From: Dyadobacter sp. MSC1_007
GTDB taxonomy: Bacteria; Bacteroidota; Bacteroidia; Cytophagales; Spirosomataceae
Length of the DNA: 64,000 nucleotides
Direction: 5' to 3'
Assembly (NCBI RefSeq): GCF_023667495.1
Contig: NZ_JAMOZL010000010.1
Coordinates: forward strand, 124,001 to 188,000
Under the pieces are notes generated by a model. The model saw only the letters and a program-made list of their open reading frames with translations. It searched no databases and was not told where the DNA came from. Position numbers and translations under genes: made by a program. This document shows positions 17,845 through 26,996 of the stretch, in pieces (the first letter of the stretch is position 1; every line of letters begins with the position of its first letter).

Positions 17845-20037
17845 TCACCTGTAAATATAGTCCATTGAAAAGTATGACTTTTCGATAATTTTTATCCATT
17901 GAACCATAATGTTCCTATTATGTAGCTTGTGTTTCACATATTTTCCAGCTTTTTGCAACTTGTCATATTTATCTATTGCGCATGCCAGAACAATTATGTC
18001 CGGTTGAACCATTTTGGCGATGCTTACCAATTTGTCCAGACTATTTATCCCATTGCTTTCTCTCACCATGAAGGCTTCGCTGTTATGCTTGCATTCACCT
18101 ATGATGAACTTACCGTCGCCGACGCATACTAAATCTAAATCACCTAGAGGCTTATGAACATCTTGATCTGTAAATAGGTCCAACTGTGGAGTGAAGTAAA
18201 AAGATGTATAATATTCTTTTAGCTTCGCAAGTGACCGAATTACTGTGTAGTTCCCGTCGGGAGTATTTGATTCTCGATAGATGTTCTTTCTGACTAATTC
18301 ATTAATAACGTAATGCATTTCTGAGTCTATTGGAAAAGCCATAGTAGCGTGACATCCGGTGCAGATCATTTCATTTTTGATGCGATCAAGTGAATACCAA
18401 ATATTTGATGAACATGTTTTGCACTTAATTTTGAAGCCTTTAAGGAGAATGTTCTTCTCACATAGCTCTCCGATGATATTTTTTACTTTTACTGGAAGGT
18501 TAGCGCCAATTTCGTTCGGGCCGTTGATGGCAGCAGTGATGTTTCCTGTTTTTGTCAAAGCTTCTGTAAGCTCATTTACAATCGTCGCTGTGCTAAACGG
18601 ATAGGTATTTTCTTTCTTCGACGTGTCTATTATCCAGTTGCCCCAAAAGTAATCGTTAAATAATTTTTCAATATAAGTGAAATCAAACGAAAATATCTTC
18701 ATGAATCCTAGTAGCCTGTTGCTGTCATCACTAGGGGTGCAACGTTGAATCTTATTGTCTGAGGTAATTCCATAATTTGACCCGGTTATCCGGAATTTGA
18801 TTATTTCTTCGGCGGTAGGAATATGAATTCCTATTACGCCAGTTGTCGTGACTTGCCGATCAACTAAGATTGAAATTGTATTATTTGAGTTCGTTCTCGA
18901 GTGTTGGGTTCCTATTATGAATTGTGTTTTAGACCTTTTTGGTAACAAAATCGGCGCTGTTGACGTGTTCTCTAAATCACGGATGTCAATGTCGATACTC
19001 CATCCGTGTATATCTGGGATTATTGATTTTGGGAGCTTAGGAATATTGATGAATCCGTTAGATGTAATTATTGTTTGGGTTGATTGAAATATCGAATATC
19101 GTGGATATTTTTTTTCATTGTTTAACTCATACGGAAATTTTTCGTCTTTTTGTATTTCAAAAATTTTATAGTCGGATACGTGTGGAATAGATTTGACAAG
19201 TTTTAGGAGCTTGACTTCTGAATGCGAATATGATTTTATTTTTATTTTCGGTAAAAACCTAAATGATCTTATAAATACCCAAAAGTCCGCATTTTTTATG
19301 AGTATTTGAAACTGACTGATTGTAAAGTATATCAGGCCTTTGTTTTTATACAGTGCTCGATTTACGTAGTATAGTAGATCTTCGCGAGAATCTTCCCCAC
19401 CGACTATGAATTCTAGGCAGCTTCCGTCTTGATTGTTCACTATATCTCGTTCTTGTTCAGAATATAGCTGAGAAAGCATTGTTTTAAAGAGTAATTTGTC
19501 GTCGGTTGCAATTATAGACAGAAGTTTCTCATAATTTTGCGAATCGATTTCCAATATGCTATTTTCTCGTGTGAGATTTCGGTCTGCATTGTTTATGTGG
19601 TTACTAATGCCGAAGTTTATCGCGTACCAGTCTTTAAGGTCATCTTTTATCTGCCAGTATTTCGACCCAGGAAAGACAGCTTTTCGATCTTTGAATTCAC
19701 TGGCGAGAAAGTATGTGTTTGTTCCCATAGCGTGCCATGGTGTTTCCAAATTCAACGGCTCCGTGTAGTACGGATTTATATTGTAATTTGTTAATATTGA
19801 AGCAATGTCGACATTGACATCATAATATATTATGTCGGGATCGTGGTTTTCAACCCAATTAATATATTCTGGCGGGATTCTATTCTCATCGACTTGTATG
19901 ATCGGATGGAATCTTCCCCCCCAGATAGTTTGATTCTCTATGACAAGTGTTTGGATGGAGTTATAATTGAAGGTAGGTGTTATGAGGTATAGCAACCTTG
20001 TGTACCGTCCTCTTATTGTTACGCTATATTTGTTCAT
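17845..20037 (-). CDS. Zinc-ribbon / PD-(D/E)xK nuclease-like protein
   Basis: The 730-aa protein has a large N-terminal region I do not recognise (note TIWGGRFHPII at residues ~37-47 and DPDIIYYD at ~68-75). A four-Cys zinc ribbon follows (C539, C542, C559, C562: CKTC...CTGC). The C-terminal domain reads LGDLDLVCVGDGKFIIGECKHN, giving D635 and E648-x-K650, the D...ExK core of restriction-endonuclease-like nucleases. The layout resembles effectors in defence islands, with a long sensor or targeting region and a terminal nuclease. It is AT-rich relative to the adjacent mutasome genes and precedes the HEPN gene on the same strand. Confidence 0.75.
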   Translation of the reverse strand: MNKYSVTIRGRYTRLLYLITPTFNYNSIQTLVIENQTIWGGRFHPIIQVDENRIPPEYINWVENHDPDIIYYDVNVDIASILTNYNINPYYTEPLNLETPWHAMGTNTYFLASEFKDRKAVFPGSKYWQIKDDLKDWYAINFGISNHINNADRNLTRENSILEIDSQNYEKLLSIIATDDKLLFKTMLSQLYSEQERDIVNNQDGSCLEFIVGGEDSREDLLYYVNRALYKNKGLIYFTISQFQILIKNADFWVFIRSFRFLPKIKIKSYSHSEVKLLKLVKSIPHVSDYKIFEIQKDEKFPYELNNEKKYPRYSIFQSTQTIITSNGFINIPKLPKSIIPDIHGWSIDIDIRDLENTSTAPILLPKRSKTQFIIGTQHSRTNSNNTISILVDRQVTTTGVIGIHIPTAEEIIKFRITGSNYGITSDNKIQRCTPSDDSNRLLGFMKIFSFDFTYIEKLFNDYFWGNWIIDTSKKENTYPFSTATIVNELTEALTKTGNITAAINGPNEIGANLPVKVKNIIGELCEKNILLKGFKIKCKTCSSNIWYSLDRIKNEMICTGCHATMAFPIDSEMHYVINELVRKNIYRESNTPDGNYTVIRSLAKLKEYYTSFYFTPQLDLFTDQDVHKPLGDLDLVCVGDGKFIIGECKHNSEAFMVRESNGINSLDKLVSIAKMVQPDIIVLACAIDKYDKLQKAGKYVKHKLHNRNIMVQWIKIIEKSYFSMDYIYR

Positions 20038-20116
20038 TATTTACGCATTGATCTGAAAGTCGTTTTGTTCGTGTTCATTCTTTTTCGTTCGATTGACGAA
20101 TCCTTTGTGATTTCTT

Positions 20117-20941
20117 CTAAAATATTGAATACTGTGCTTTTGGTGGATTGTCGTCGCCAAGAGTCGGCAAGTTCTCATATTTCCAGAATTCAAACTTGGG
20201 CTTTCCATCCGGCCGCGGTTTCTTTCCCCTCACGCTGTAAACCGTATGAGCATCCAGCAGCTCTGAGGGCAAACAGTAGCGAAAGACAGCCTGCATGTCA
20301 TCATCTGAGAAATGCTCTGAAACCCAAAACTGTTCTAATTCCGGCGTCAAAAACAGCGGCATCCGGTGGCGGAATTCGCCATCGTTGTGGATGTTGGCCA
20401 TCAGCTCGTTTGCCGCGCGGGTGAGCATCCCGAAGCTGCCGATTTGTATCTTTTCACCAGCTGGTCCCATCGATTCAAATAGCTGATACAGCCCAGGCAG
20501 GAACTGGATCTTACGGTCTTTTGGCCAGATGTAGTAGGGGACTTTCTGGGCCCATCCCTGGATCGCCCTATGCTCGTAGGTTCCGGATACGGGGATCAGG
20601 CAGCGGTTCGTGCGCAGCTTATACCAGTATGACCGTTTATCCTCTAAGACGCGTTCTGAACGCATATCGGCCATCCGGACACGTTTTTTCTTGCGCTCGA
20701 CCGGGTCTTTCTCGTAGACAGGATCCACTGACCATTCCATCTCAGAGAGAACTAGATCGCTGCCTTGCCGCGAGATGATCGGGTACTCAGGGAAGCCAAA
20801 GGAAAGCACATGGTCACCGCCTGGGGCGATAAGGCTGACGCGCTGGTCTTTGACCTTGGGAAATATCTCTTTGGTCAGCTCAATATCGCTGTGAAGGGAT
20901 ATATCATAACAAAGCTGACGACGGAACAAGAATGAGATCAT
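20117..20941 (-). CDS. SOS response-associated peptidase (YedK/HMCES family) with N-terminal extension
   Basis: This 274-aa member of the SRAP family crosslinks abasic sites in single-stranded DNA. Family landmarks are present: RCLIPVSGTYEH with the catalytic Glu (E123) and RHRMPLFL with the His (H192). The Asn of the usual NARAET block appears as Asp92. The nucleophilic Cys is normally residue 2, directly after the start Met. Here LCYDISL places it at residue 11, after MISFLFRRQ. The codon before Cys is CTT, so no alternative start exposes it. It is the last gene of the imuA-imuB-dnaE2 cluster, 6 bp after the preceding gene. Confidence 0.85.
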   Translation of the reverse strand: MISFLFRRQLCYDISLHSDIELTKEIFPKVKDQRVSLIAPGGDHVLSFGFPEYPIISRQGSDLVLSEMEWSVDPVYEKDPVERKKKRVRMADMRSERVLEDKRSYWYKLRTNRCLIPVSGTYEHRAIQGWAQKVPYYIWPKDRKIQFLPGLYQLFESMGPAGEKIQIGSFGMLTRAANELMANIHNDGEFRHRMPLFLTPELEQFWVSEHFSDDDMQAVFRYCLPSELLDAHTVYSVRGKKPRPDGKPKFEFWKYENLPTLGDDNPPKAQYSIF

Positions 20942-20947
20942 GGGTGC

Positions 20948-21424
20948 TTATTTTATCATTTCATAGGCGTCAAACTCGTGCTCGGGCCCATTGGCCGTCA
21001 CAATCGCTTTGAGCCTTCCGAATTTGAGATCCAGGTGAATGACGATCGCATCGTTGGAGGCGATAGGCATCCGGGCTTTGATGTAAGATATCATATTTCG
21101 CTGGTACAATTTAATCATTTTCTTGCTCCATGATTCTTCCCGGAAAGTGCATAGGAAAAGGCTGTATTTGGGGTCATTGATCAGGGCTGTGATCTTTTCA
21201 ATATCAGCGGAAAGGCTCAGCAGCTTCCCTTCCTTTTCTGCGAGCTGGGCCGCATGCGCTTTGCCTGATTTCTCGTCCTTGTAAGGCGTTGCCATAAAAC
21301 CGTATCCTTCCTTGATCCCCGGCCAATTAAAGCGTTGCAGGACAATAAAATGGTTGCCATGCTGGGTGATGCGCCGGATCATGGGCAGGTTCAGGATTTC
21401 GAAAGGGTTATAAGCGGCTACCAT
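20948..21424 (-). CDS. Unknown 158-aa protein of the mutasome operon
   Basis: I do not recognise this protein. It begins MVAAYNPFEILNLPMIRRI and contains FNWPGIKEGYGFMATPYKDEKSGKAHAAQL and IHLDLKFGRLKAIVTANGPEHEFDAYE. It has no signal peptide or membrane segment. It lies between dnaE2 (2-bp gap) and the HMCES gene (6-bp gap), so it must be co-transcribed and translationally linked with them. Location suggests a role in damage-induced mutagenesis or repair, but this is inference only. Confidence 0.75.
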   Translation of the reverse strand: MVAAYNPFEILNLPMIRRITQHGNHFIVLQRFNWPGIKEGYGFMATPYKDEKSGKAHAAQLAEKEGKLLSLSADIEKITALINDPKYSLFLCTFREESWSKKMIKLYQRNMISYIKARMPIASNDAIVIHLDLKFGRLKAIVTANGPEHEFDAYEMIK

Positions 21425-21426
21425 GG

Positions 21427-24400
21427 TTAATGGAAGTTACGGCCAGAAGGAAATATTTCCAATTGCACGGGCTTCTTTCTGACCTGTGTCTTACGGTTAA
21501 CAGACTGGGAAACATATTCATCTTTTTCATCGGCACGTGAGAGCGTCATCACGTCAGGATCTTCGTCTTTCTGGTTGAGCTGACGAAGTAGCGGCGACAT
21601 ATCATAACAGCGCCTTACGACCACGTGGATCACTTCGCCTTCGATTTGCAGCTTGCCTTCTACCATCAAAAGCCGCGAGCGCAGGATTTCTTTTCGGAAT
21701 TTCTCAAACAGGCTTTGGAAGACAACCAGGTTAGCCACGCCCGATTCGTCCTCGATGGTAATAAAGCATACGCCGCCAGCAGTGCCCGGCCGCTGGCGGA
21801 CGAGCACCAGGCCTGCCACCCGCACAAACTGCCCGTCACGGAATTTAGCCAGGTCGGCAGTCGGTACCGCCCGTTTGGCAGTAAGCTGCTCCCGTACAAA
21901 GCTGACCGGATGCGCTTTCAGCGAAAGCGAGGTGGACATATAATCTTGCACGACATGCTCTGAAAGCGAGAGCTTGGGTAGCTCGACGGGGGCTTCGAAC
22001 TCGCTGGCCGACGGCTGTCCTTTGAAAGCGCCCATCGGCCGGTCGGAGAGCGCTGACGCTTCCCACATGGCCTGCCGTCTGTCCATTCCCATCGATCGGA
22101 AAGCGTCCGCATCCGCGAGCTTTTCCAGCGCGCCTTGCGATACGCCCGCATCCCGCATCAAGTGAATGGCCGTGTAAGGCGCGGTCCGACCAGCGATCAA
22201 AGCCGCAACATCCTGCTCGGAAAGACCTTTGACTTGACGGAAGCCGAGCCTGACAGCCCTATATTTCCCTTCTGGCTCTTCCAAAGTGTTATCCCACTGG
22301 GAAATGTTCACATCCACAGGCCTGACCTTCACCCCATGCTTTTGGGCATCGATCACGATCTGGGAAGGCTGGTAAAAGCCCATCGGCTGAGAGTTCAATA
22401 GTGCTGTCGCGAATACGTCCGGATAATAGCATTTCATCCAACTGGAAACATAGACTAGTAGCGCGAAGCTGGCCGCATGGCTTTCAGGGAACCCGTAGCT
22501 TCCAAAACCTTCCAGCTGCTTGAAGATCCGCCGGGCGTATTCTTCCGTATAGCCCCGACCGGTCATGCCGTCAATCAATTTCTTTTCAAACTGGGTGACT
22601 AGGCCGCTCAGCTTAAAGGTCGCCATGCTTCGCCGCAGCTTATCGGCTTCGGCAGGGGTGAACCCGGCCGCTACGATGGCGATCTTCATAGCCTGCTCCT
22701 GGAACAGGGGTACGCCGAGCGTTCTGCCTAAAATGTCTTCCAGCTCCTTGGAAGGATATTCGACGGGCTCTTCACCGTTTCGTCTTCTCAAATATGGGTG
22801 CACCATATCCCCCTGGATCGGGCCGGGGCGGACGATGGCCACTTCGATGACCAGGTCATAAAAGTTCTGCGGCCTGAGCCTGGGCAGCATAGACTGCTGC
22901 GCCCGGCTTTCGATCTGGAAGACCCCGATCGTATCGGCATGCGAGATCATCTCATAGACGGCAGGGTCATCCTGCGGCACAGTGGCCAGCGTATAGGTTT
23001 TACCGTAGTGGTCTTTTAAAAGGTCAAAGCCTTTGCGGATGCAGGTCAGCATGCCCAGGGCAAGCACATCGATTTTCAGAAAGCCCAGCGTGTCGATATC
23101 GTCCTTGTTCCATTCGATATTGGTGCGGTCTTCCATTCTTGCGTTAATGATCGGGCATAGGTCTGTGATCTTGCCCTGGGTGATCACAAACCCACCCGTA
23201 TGCTGGCCCAGCTGGCGCGGAAAGCCCATGAACTGGCGCGTCAGATCGAGCACCTTTAAAAGGTGCGGGTCATTGGCATTGAAGCCCTCGCCCGAAATGC
23301 GCTTTCCTTCAAACCATTCGTCTGTAAACTCCCAGATCGAGCTGGACAGCTTGCCTATCGCATCGACGGACATGCCCATCGCTTTGGCTACATCGCGCAC
23401 AGCCCCTTTCTGGTGCAGCTGAGTGACAGTGGCCACAATTGCTGAGCGGTCACGGCCATATTTCTGGTAGATGTACTGGATGACTTCTTCACGGCGTTCA
23501 TGCTCAAAGTCCACATCGATATCTGGCGGCTCGTTTCTGGCAGATGAGATAAACCGCTCAAACAAGAGATCAAACTTAGTAGGATCCACGCTGGTAATCC
23601 CAAGGCAGAAGCAGACCGTCGAATTGGCCGCAGAGCCGCGCCCCTGGCACAGGATGCCACGCTCACGCGCGAAGCGGACAATATCATAAACCGTCAGAAA
23701 GTATGCGGCATAATCCATCTCGGCCACGAATTTGAGCTCATGCTCAATCGCAGTTACCACTTTTTCTGGCACGGGCTCCCCGTAAAAGTCTTTGGCCCCT
23801 TTCCAGGCCAGGTAAGTCAGCTCTTCTTGTGGGCTACGCTCGCCACCGGTGATCTCTTCGGGGTAGACGTATTTAAGCGTGTCCAGCGAGAAGGTGCAGG
23901 CTTCGGCGATTTCCTGGGTGCGGGCGATCGCGTCCGGATACCCGCGAAAGATCCGCAGCATTTCTGCCTGGTCTTTCAAATGACGCTCCGCGTTCTGGTG
24001 CAGCCGGAAGCCGGCATTGTAGATCGTGCATTTCTCACGCACGCAGGTAACGATATCTTGCAGCTGACGGCGCTCAGGATGATGGTAATGCACATCATTG
24101 GTAGCGACCAGCGGGATATCCAGCCGCTTTGAGATCTCAGAGAGGCGAAAGAACTTTTTGACATCGCTTTCCACATACGAGCGGGTAGCAGAAAGATAGA
24201 GCTCACTGCCCAGCTCAGACCGGTATTCGCGCAGCGCCCTTTCAAAGCCTGGCTCAAAGTCAAAGGAGGCATTCAGCGTTAAAGGCGCGACAGCGATAAA
24301 CTTGATCCCTTCGGCGTAGTCGTAGACATCACGCCGGTATAGATCACACTTTCCTTTTTCGGTCCTTCGGTTGCCCAGCGATAGCAGTGCCGAAAGGCGC

Positions 24401-24657
24401 GCGTAAGCGGCTTTGTCAGTAGGGTAGGCCAGAAGGCTGGGCCCATCGATCAGATCCAGCCGCGCGGCCGGGATAATCTCAAAGCCTTTGCCGCGGGCGG
24501 CTGAATGGGCACGCACGATCCCTGCCAGCGTGTTGCGATCAGTGATCGCTATTTTCTTGTAGCCATAGTGGATCGCCTGGTCTACGAGCTCTTCGGGGTG
24601 TGAAGCGCCGCGGAGAAAGCTAAAATTGGTCGTTACCTGTAATTCGGTGTACTGCAT
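21427..24657 (-). CDS. dnaE2: Error-prone DNA polymerase DnaE2
   Basis: The 1076-aa C-family polymerase begins MQYTELQVTTNFSFLRGASHPEELV, the usual DnaE2 start with the PHP domain; this start at 24657 avoids overlap with imuB. The palm motif PPDIDVDFEHERREEVI carries the catalytic Asp residues, and GRGSAANSTVCFCLGIT and FGSYGFPESHAASFALLVY are further family blocks. A C-terminal OB-fold region follows (FVRVAGLVLVRQRPGTAGGVCFITIEDESG). DnaE2 performs translesion synthesis with ImuA and ImuB after DNA damage. It has no beta-clamp proofreading partner visible here. Confidence 0.96.
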   Translation of the reverse strand: MQYTELQVTTNFSFLRGASHPEELVDQAIHYGYKKIAITDRNTLAGIVRAHSAARGKGFEIIPAARLDLIDGPSLLAYPTDKAAYARLSALLSLGNRRTEKGKCDLYRRDVYDYAEGIKFIAVAPLTLNASFDFEPGFERALREYRSELGSELYLSATRSYVESDVKKFFRLSEISKRLDIPLVATNDVHYHHPERRQLQDIVTCVREKCTIYNAGFRLHQNAERHLKDQAEMLRIFRGYPDAIARTQEIAEACTFSLDTLKYVYPEEITGGERSPQEELTYLAWKGAKDFYGEPVPEKVVTAIEHELKFVAEMDYAAYFLTVYDIVRFARERGILCQGRGSAANSTVCFCLGITSVDPTKFDLLFERFISSARNEPPDIDVDFEHERREEVIQYIYQKYGRDRSAIVATVTQLHQKGAVRDVAKAMGMSVDAIGKLSSSIWEFTDEWFEGKRISGEGFNANDPHLLKVLDLTRQFMGFPRQLGQHTGGFVITQGKITDLCPIINARMEDRTNIEWNKDDIDTLGFLKIDVLALGMLTCIRKGFDLLKDHYGKTYTLATVPQDDPAVYEMISHADTIGVFQIESRAQQSMLPRLRPQNFYDLVIEVAIVRPGPIQGDMVHPYLRRRNGEEPVEYPSKELEDILGRTLGVPLFQEQAMKIAIVAAGFTPAEADKLRRSMATFKLSGLVTQFEKKLIDGMTGRGYTEEYARRIFKQLEGFGSYGFPESHAASFALLVYVSSWMKCYYPDVFATALLNSQPMGFYQPSQIVIDAQKHGVKVRPVDVNISQWDNTLEEPEGKYRAVRLGFRQVKGLSEQDVAALIAGRTAPYTAIHLMRDAGVSQGALEKLADADAFRSMGMDRRQAMWEASALSDRPMGAFKGQPSASEFEAPVELPKLSLSEHVVQDYMSTSLSLKAHPVSFVREQLTAKRAVPTADLAKFRDGQFVRVAGLVLVRQRPGTAGGVCFITIEDESGVANLVVFQSLFEKFRKEILRSRLLMVEGKLQIEGEVIHVVVRRCYDMSPLLRQLNQKDEDPDVMTLSRADEKDEYVSQSVNRKTQVRKKPVQLEIFPSGRNFH

Positions 24658-24673
24658 GTCATTAAGAAGGGTT

Positions 24674-26173
24674 TTATGCGAAAAAGCCGTGGATGAACCA
24701 CTCAGGATTAGTCTCTTCTCCATAGTGGCCAAGGCGGAAGATCCAGTAGCGGCCTCCCTGCTCGTCTTCTACTGCGTAGTAGTCCCGGTGAAGCCCGTCT
24801 GAAATCCACCATTCCTGCTCGATGCGGCTAGGGCCATCTGCTTTTTTGATCCGGTGGATATCGCCCTTGTAACGGAAAAGCATCGGCGGGTAATCCGGGA
24901 CCGGTGCGGAGACGATGATCCGCTCTGGCTCGGCCAATAGCTGCACCGGCCTGTGCTGGTCGGTGCGCCAGTCGGTCTGCGGCTGATCGGTCAAAGACAC
25001 CGCTTCTGTGATCGCCCGCTCTGGCCAGTGGTGCTGGGCAGGAAGGTAGCGGTGGATCACGTCCGCACCAGCGCGGGCAGTAAGCCGGTCAAGCAGCTCT
25101 GCGATGGCTGTCATCTTGTTTGCGCTGCTTAAATCCCAGAGCGCTTCCTGCGCATTGCCCAAATGCTCAACGACGGGTGCTTCCATGACAAATAGCTCAA
25201 TGCCCAGGGCGGGCTCGATGCTTGAAATTTTAAGCTCGAAGAGCTTAAACATATGCGAGGCGCTGCATGAAGGCCCGCTGGTTCCAATCGCGACCTGCTG
25301 GATCTCCCCATCAATCCGGTAACAGCGAAGCACGGCCTGCCTAGCGCCCTTACCATCTTTGACCAGGCGCGCGCACAGCATTTCAAGCAGCTTCTGTATG
25401 GCGATCTCAATACCGGTAGCAGTCCGGATCGGCTCCAAACTCGAAAGCCTTTCCTGATAGGGCTCAACAGGGCAGACCGGCTCAAAGGCCTCCTGAGAAT
25501 TGCCCAGGGCCTTTCCAATTTGATCGAGCGTGCCCTGGCCAAACCTGCGGCGCAGCACAGAAGGCGGCATGTAGATAAAGCTTTTGATTTGGTATAGCCC
25601 AAGCTTTTGCATTTTCTCGACCACGGCTGCGTCGAGTCGCAGCGCATGTGGCGGCAGCTGTAAGAGGGCTGAGAGCTGCTCGCCTGGCTCGATGATCGGA
25701 AAGGCGCGCGAGTAGCGGGCTACCGCCCAGGCAGCGCCAATCGTATCAGCCATCGCGGTGCGCACGTCATAGCCTGAGGCTTTCAGCCGTGAGGCGATAT
25801 CTTTCAGGTAAGCAGTTTCGCTTCCCCACAGGTGCGCGCAGCCACTCGCGTCAAGGATCAGCCCGTCAGGCAGATCCACTGCGACGAGCGGGGAGTAGCG
25901 GATAGCCCATTCGGCCAGGGCCAAAAGCAGCTTTTCTGCCAGTAGTGGATCATAGTCGAGTACTTCCAGCTCTGGCTGCACTGCGCGGGCGTCAGCCAGC
26001 ACCATCCCAGCCTCGATCCCCAGCTTCTGCGCGTCGCGGCTGGCGGCTTTAACCAGCATGCGCCCGCGCTCTTTGGCGGCCAAAGCGAAAGGCTTTCCAG
26101 CAAGCTCCGGCTGCCGTAGCAGGACCCGGTCCACCAAAAGGTGCCGGAACCATATAGCCACATATCTTTTCAT
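24674..26173 (-). CDS. imuB: ImuB-type Y-family polymerase homologue (inactive)
   Basis: The 499-aa protein starts MKRYVAIWFRHLLVDRV and continues FALAAKERGRMLVKAASRDAQKLGIEAGM, the DinB/UmuC-fold N-terminus. The acidic residues that coordinate metal in active Y-family polymerases are missing (AIWF in place of the usual DxDxFF). This is characteristic of ImuB, which serves as a hub linking DnaE2 to the clamp. It lies 16 bp upstream of dnaE2 and 16 bp downstream of imuA. Confidence 0.93.
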   Translation of the reverse strand: MKRYVAIWFRHLLVDRVLLRQPELAGKPFALAAKERGRMLVKAASRDAQKLGIEAGMVLADARAVQPELEVLDYDPLLAEKLLLALAEWAIRYSPLVAVDLPDGLILDASGCAHLWGSETAYLKDIASRLKASGYDVRTAMADTIGAAWAVARYSRAFPIIEPGEQLSALLQLPPHALRLDAAVVEKMQKLGLYQIKSFIYMPPSVLRRRFGQGTLDQIGKALGNSQEAFEPVCPVEPYQERLSSLEPIRTATGIEIAIQKLLEMLCARLVKDGKGARQAVLRCYRIDGEIQQVAIGTSGPSCSASHMFKLFELKISSIEPALGIELFVMEAPVVEHLGNAQEALWDLSSANKMTAIAELLDRLTARAGADVIHRYLPAQHHWPERAITEAVSLTDQPQTDWRTDQHRPVQLLAEPERIIVSAPVPDYPPMLFRYKGDIHRIKKADGPSRIEQEWWISDGLHRDYYAVEDEQGGRYWIFRLGHYGEETNPEWFIHGFFA

Positions 26174-26189
26174 ATCCCCACAATGCTTT

Positions 26190-26927
26190 CTATCCGGCCT
26201 TGGCAGTATACTGGTGAAAAGAAACAGATTCTGTGATCAGCTCGAAGCTTCCATCACGGAACTCCAAACGCCAGCTGCCTGGCTCGCCGCTACGTACCTT
26301 CTCTATCGTTACCTGCCAGCGCGGAAAGCCGATACCGGGAAGAACAAGGTCACTCGCCCCCGGAAGCGGGCTGATCCGCCACCGGCATACGGCCGCCACA
26401 GGGTTGGAAAGGCGGGGCGCGACCCGGTGCAACAGGCCAGTCACCCTGCTTTCTTCGACAGTGAGCTGTAACCTTCTGGACTCAGTCAGGTTCAGCTCCT
26501 TAATCTCGCCCACGACAGCCGATAGCGCGTCACATTTAAGTGCTTCCTCGATCGCCCACAGAAGGTCTTTGTCTTTTTTCAGGTCTACGAAGATCACCCG
26601 GTCAGGCGACACGCCGAATTGGCTCAACGCGAACGGGTAAACAGTGCGGTGACGACCGAGCCACACGCAGAGCCCATCCTCTTTCATCATCTTACCGGCC
26701 AGCGCGGCCATAAAGCCAGAAGTGGCAGCGGTCTGCTCTGGGCTGTTACTGACAAATTCGTGCATGCCCACCCGGGGGAACACCCCTTCCGGGAAAGTTT
26801 TCATTACCGGCCCAAGGCCGAAATCGTCGTGTTTGACGCCCAACGCTGGGGCGCGGAAACCCTGCAAAGAGAGGATATCGCTTCGCAGCCTGGCAACCAG
26901 CTCACTTTTTTTCAATGCAGTTTCCAT
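26190..26927 (-). CDS. imuA: ImuA-like protein of the SOS mutasome
   Basis: The 245-aa protein is the first gene of the mutasome cluster. Blocks such as GMHEFVSNSPEQTAATSGFMAALAGKMMKEDGLCVWLG, DRVIFVDLKKDKDLLWAIEEALKC and SRRLQLTVEESRVTGLLHR match the RecA-like fold of the ImuA/SulA-related group found beside imuB and dnaE2 in Bacteroidetes. It promotes translesion synthesis, probably through RecA contacts. Its promoter region is shared with the divergent S24 repressor. Confidence 0.88.
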   Translation of the reverse strand: METALKKSELVARLRSDILSLQGFRAPALGVKHDDFGLGPVMKTFPEGVFPRVGMHEFVSNSPEQTAATSGFMAALAGKMMKEDGLCVWLGRHRTVYPFALSQFGVSPDRVIFVDLKKDKDLLWAIEEALKCDALSAVVGEIKELNLTESRRLQLTVEESRVTGLLHRVAPRLSNPVAAVCRWRISPLPGASDLVLPGIGFPRWQVTIEKVRSGEPGSWRLEFRDGSFELITESVSFHQYTAKAG

Positions 26928-26945
26928 AATTCATTTGTTTTATTA

Positions 26946-26970
26946 TCTTTGATATTATAAGTATCAAAGA
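26946..26970. promoter_or_regulatory. Palindromic operator between imuA and the S24 repressor
   Basis: Perfect 9-bp arms TCTTTGATA and TATCAAAGA are separated by 7 bp in the 69-bp gap between the divergent genes. This is the expected place and symmetry for a dimeric repressor site controlling both the mutasome and the repressor itself. Binding is inferred. Confidence 0.75.
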
Positions 26971-26996
26971 TGTGATTTCAATAATAACATTATGCC

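Noticed and set aside
24658..24732. Longer N-terminus for DnaE2
   Set aside because: It would overlap imuB by 59 bp, and family members begin at the MQYTEL position.
25129..25647. Long alternative frame inside imuB
   Set aside because: It is a shadow of the imuB coding sequence, with Arg/Ser/Leu-rich composition and no family match.
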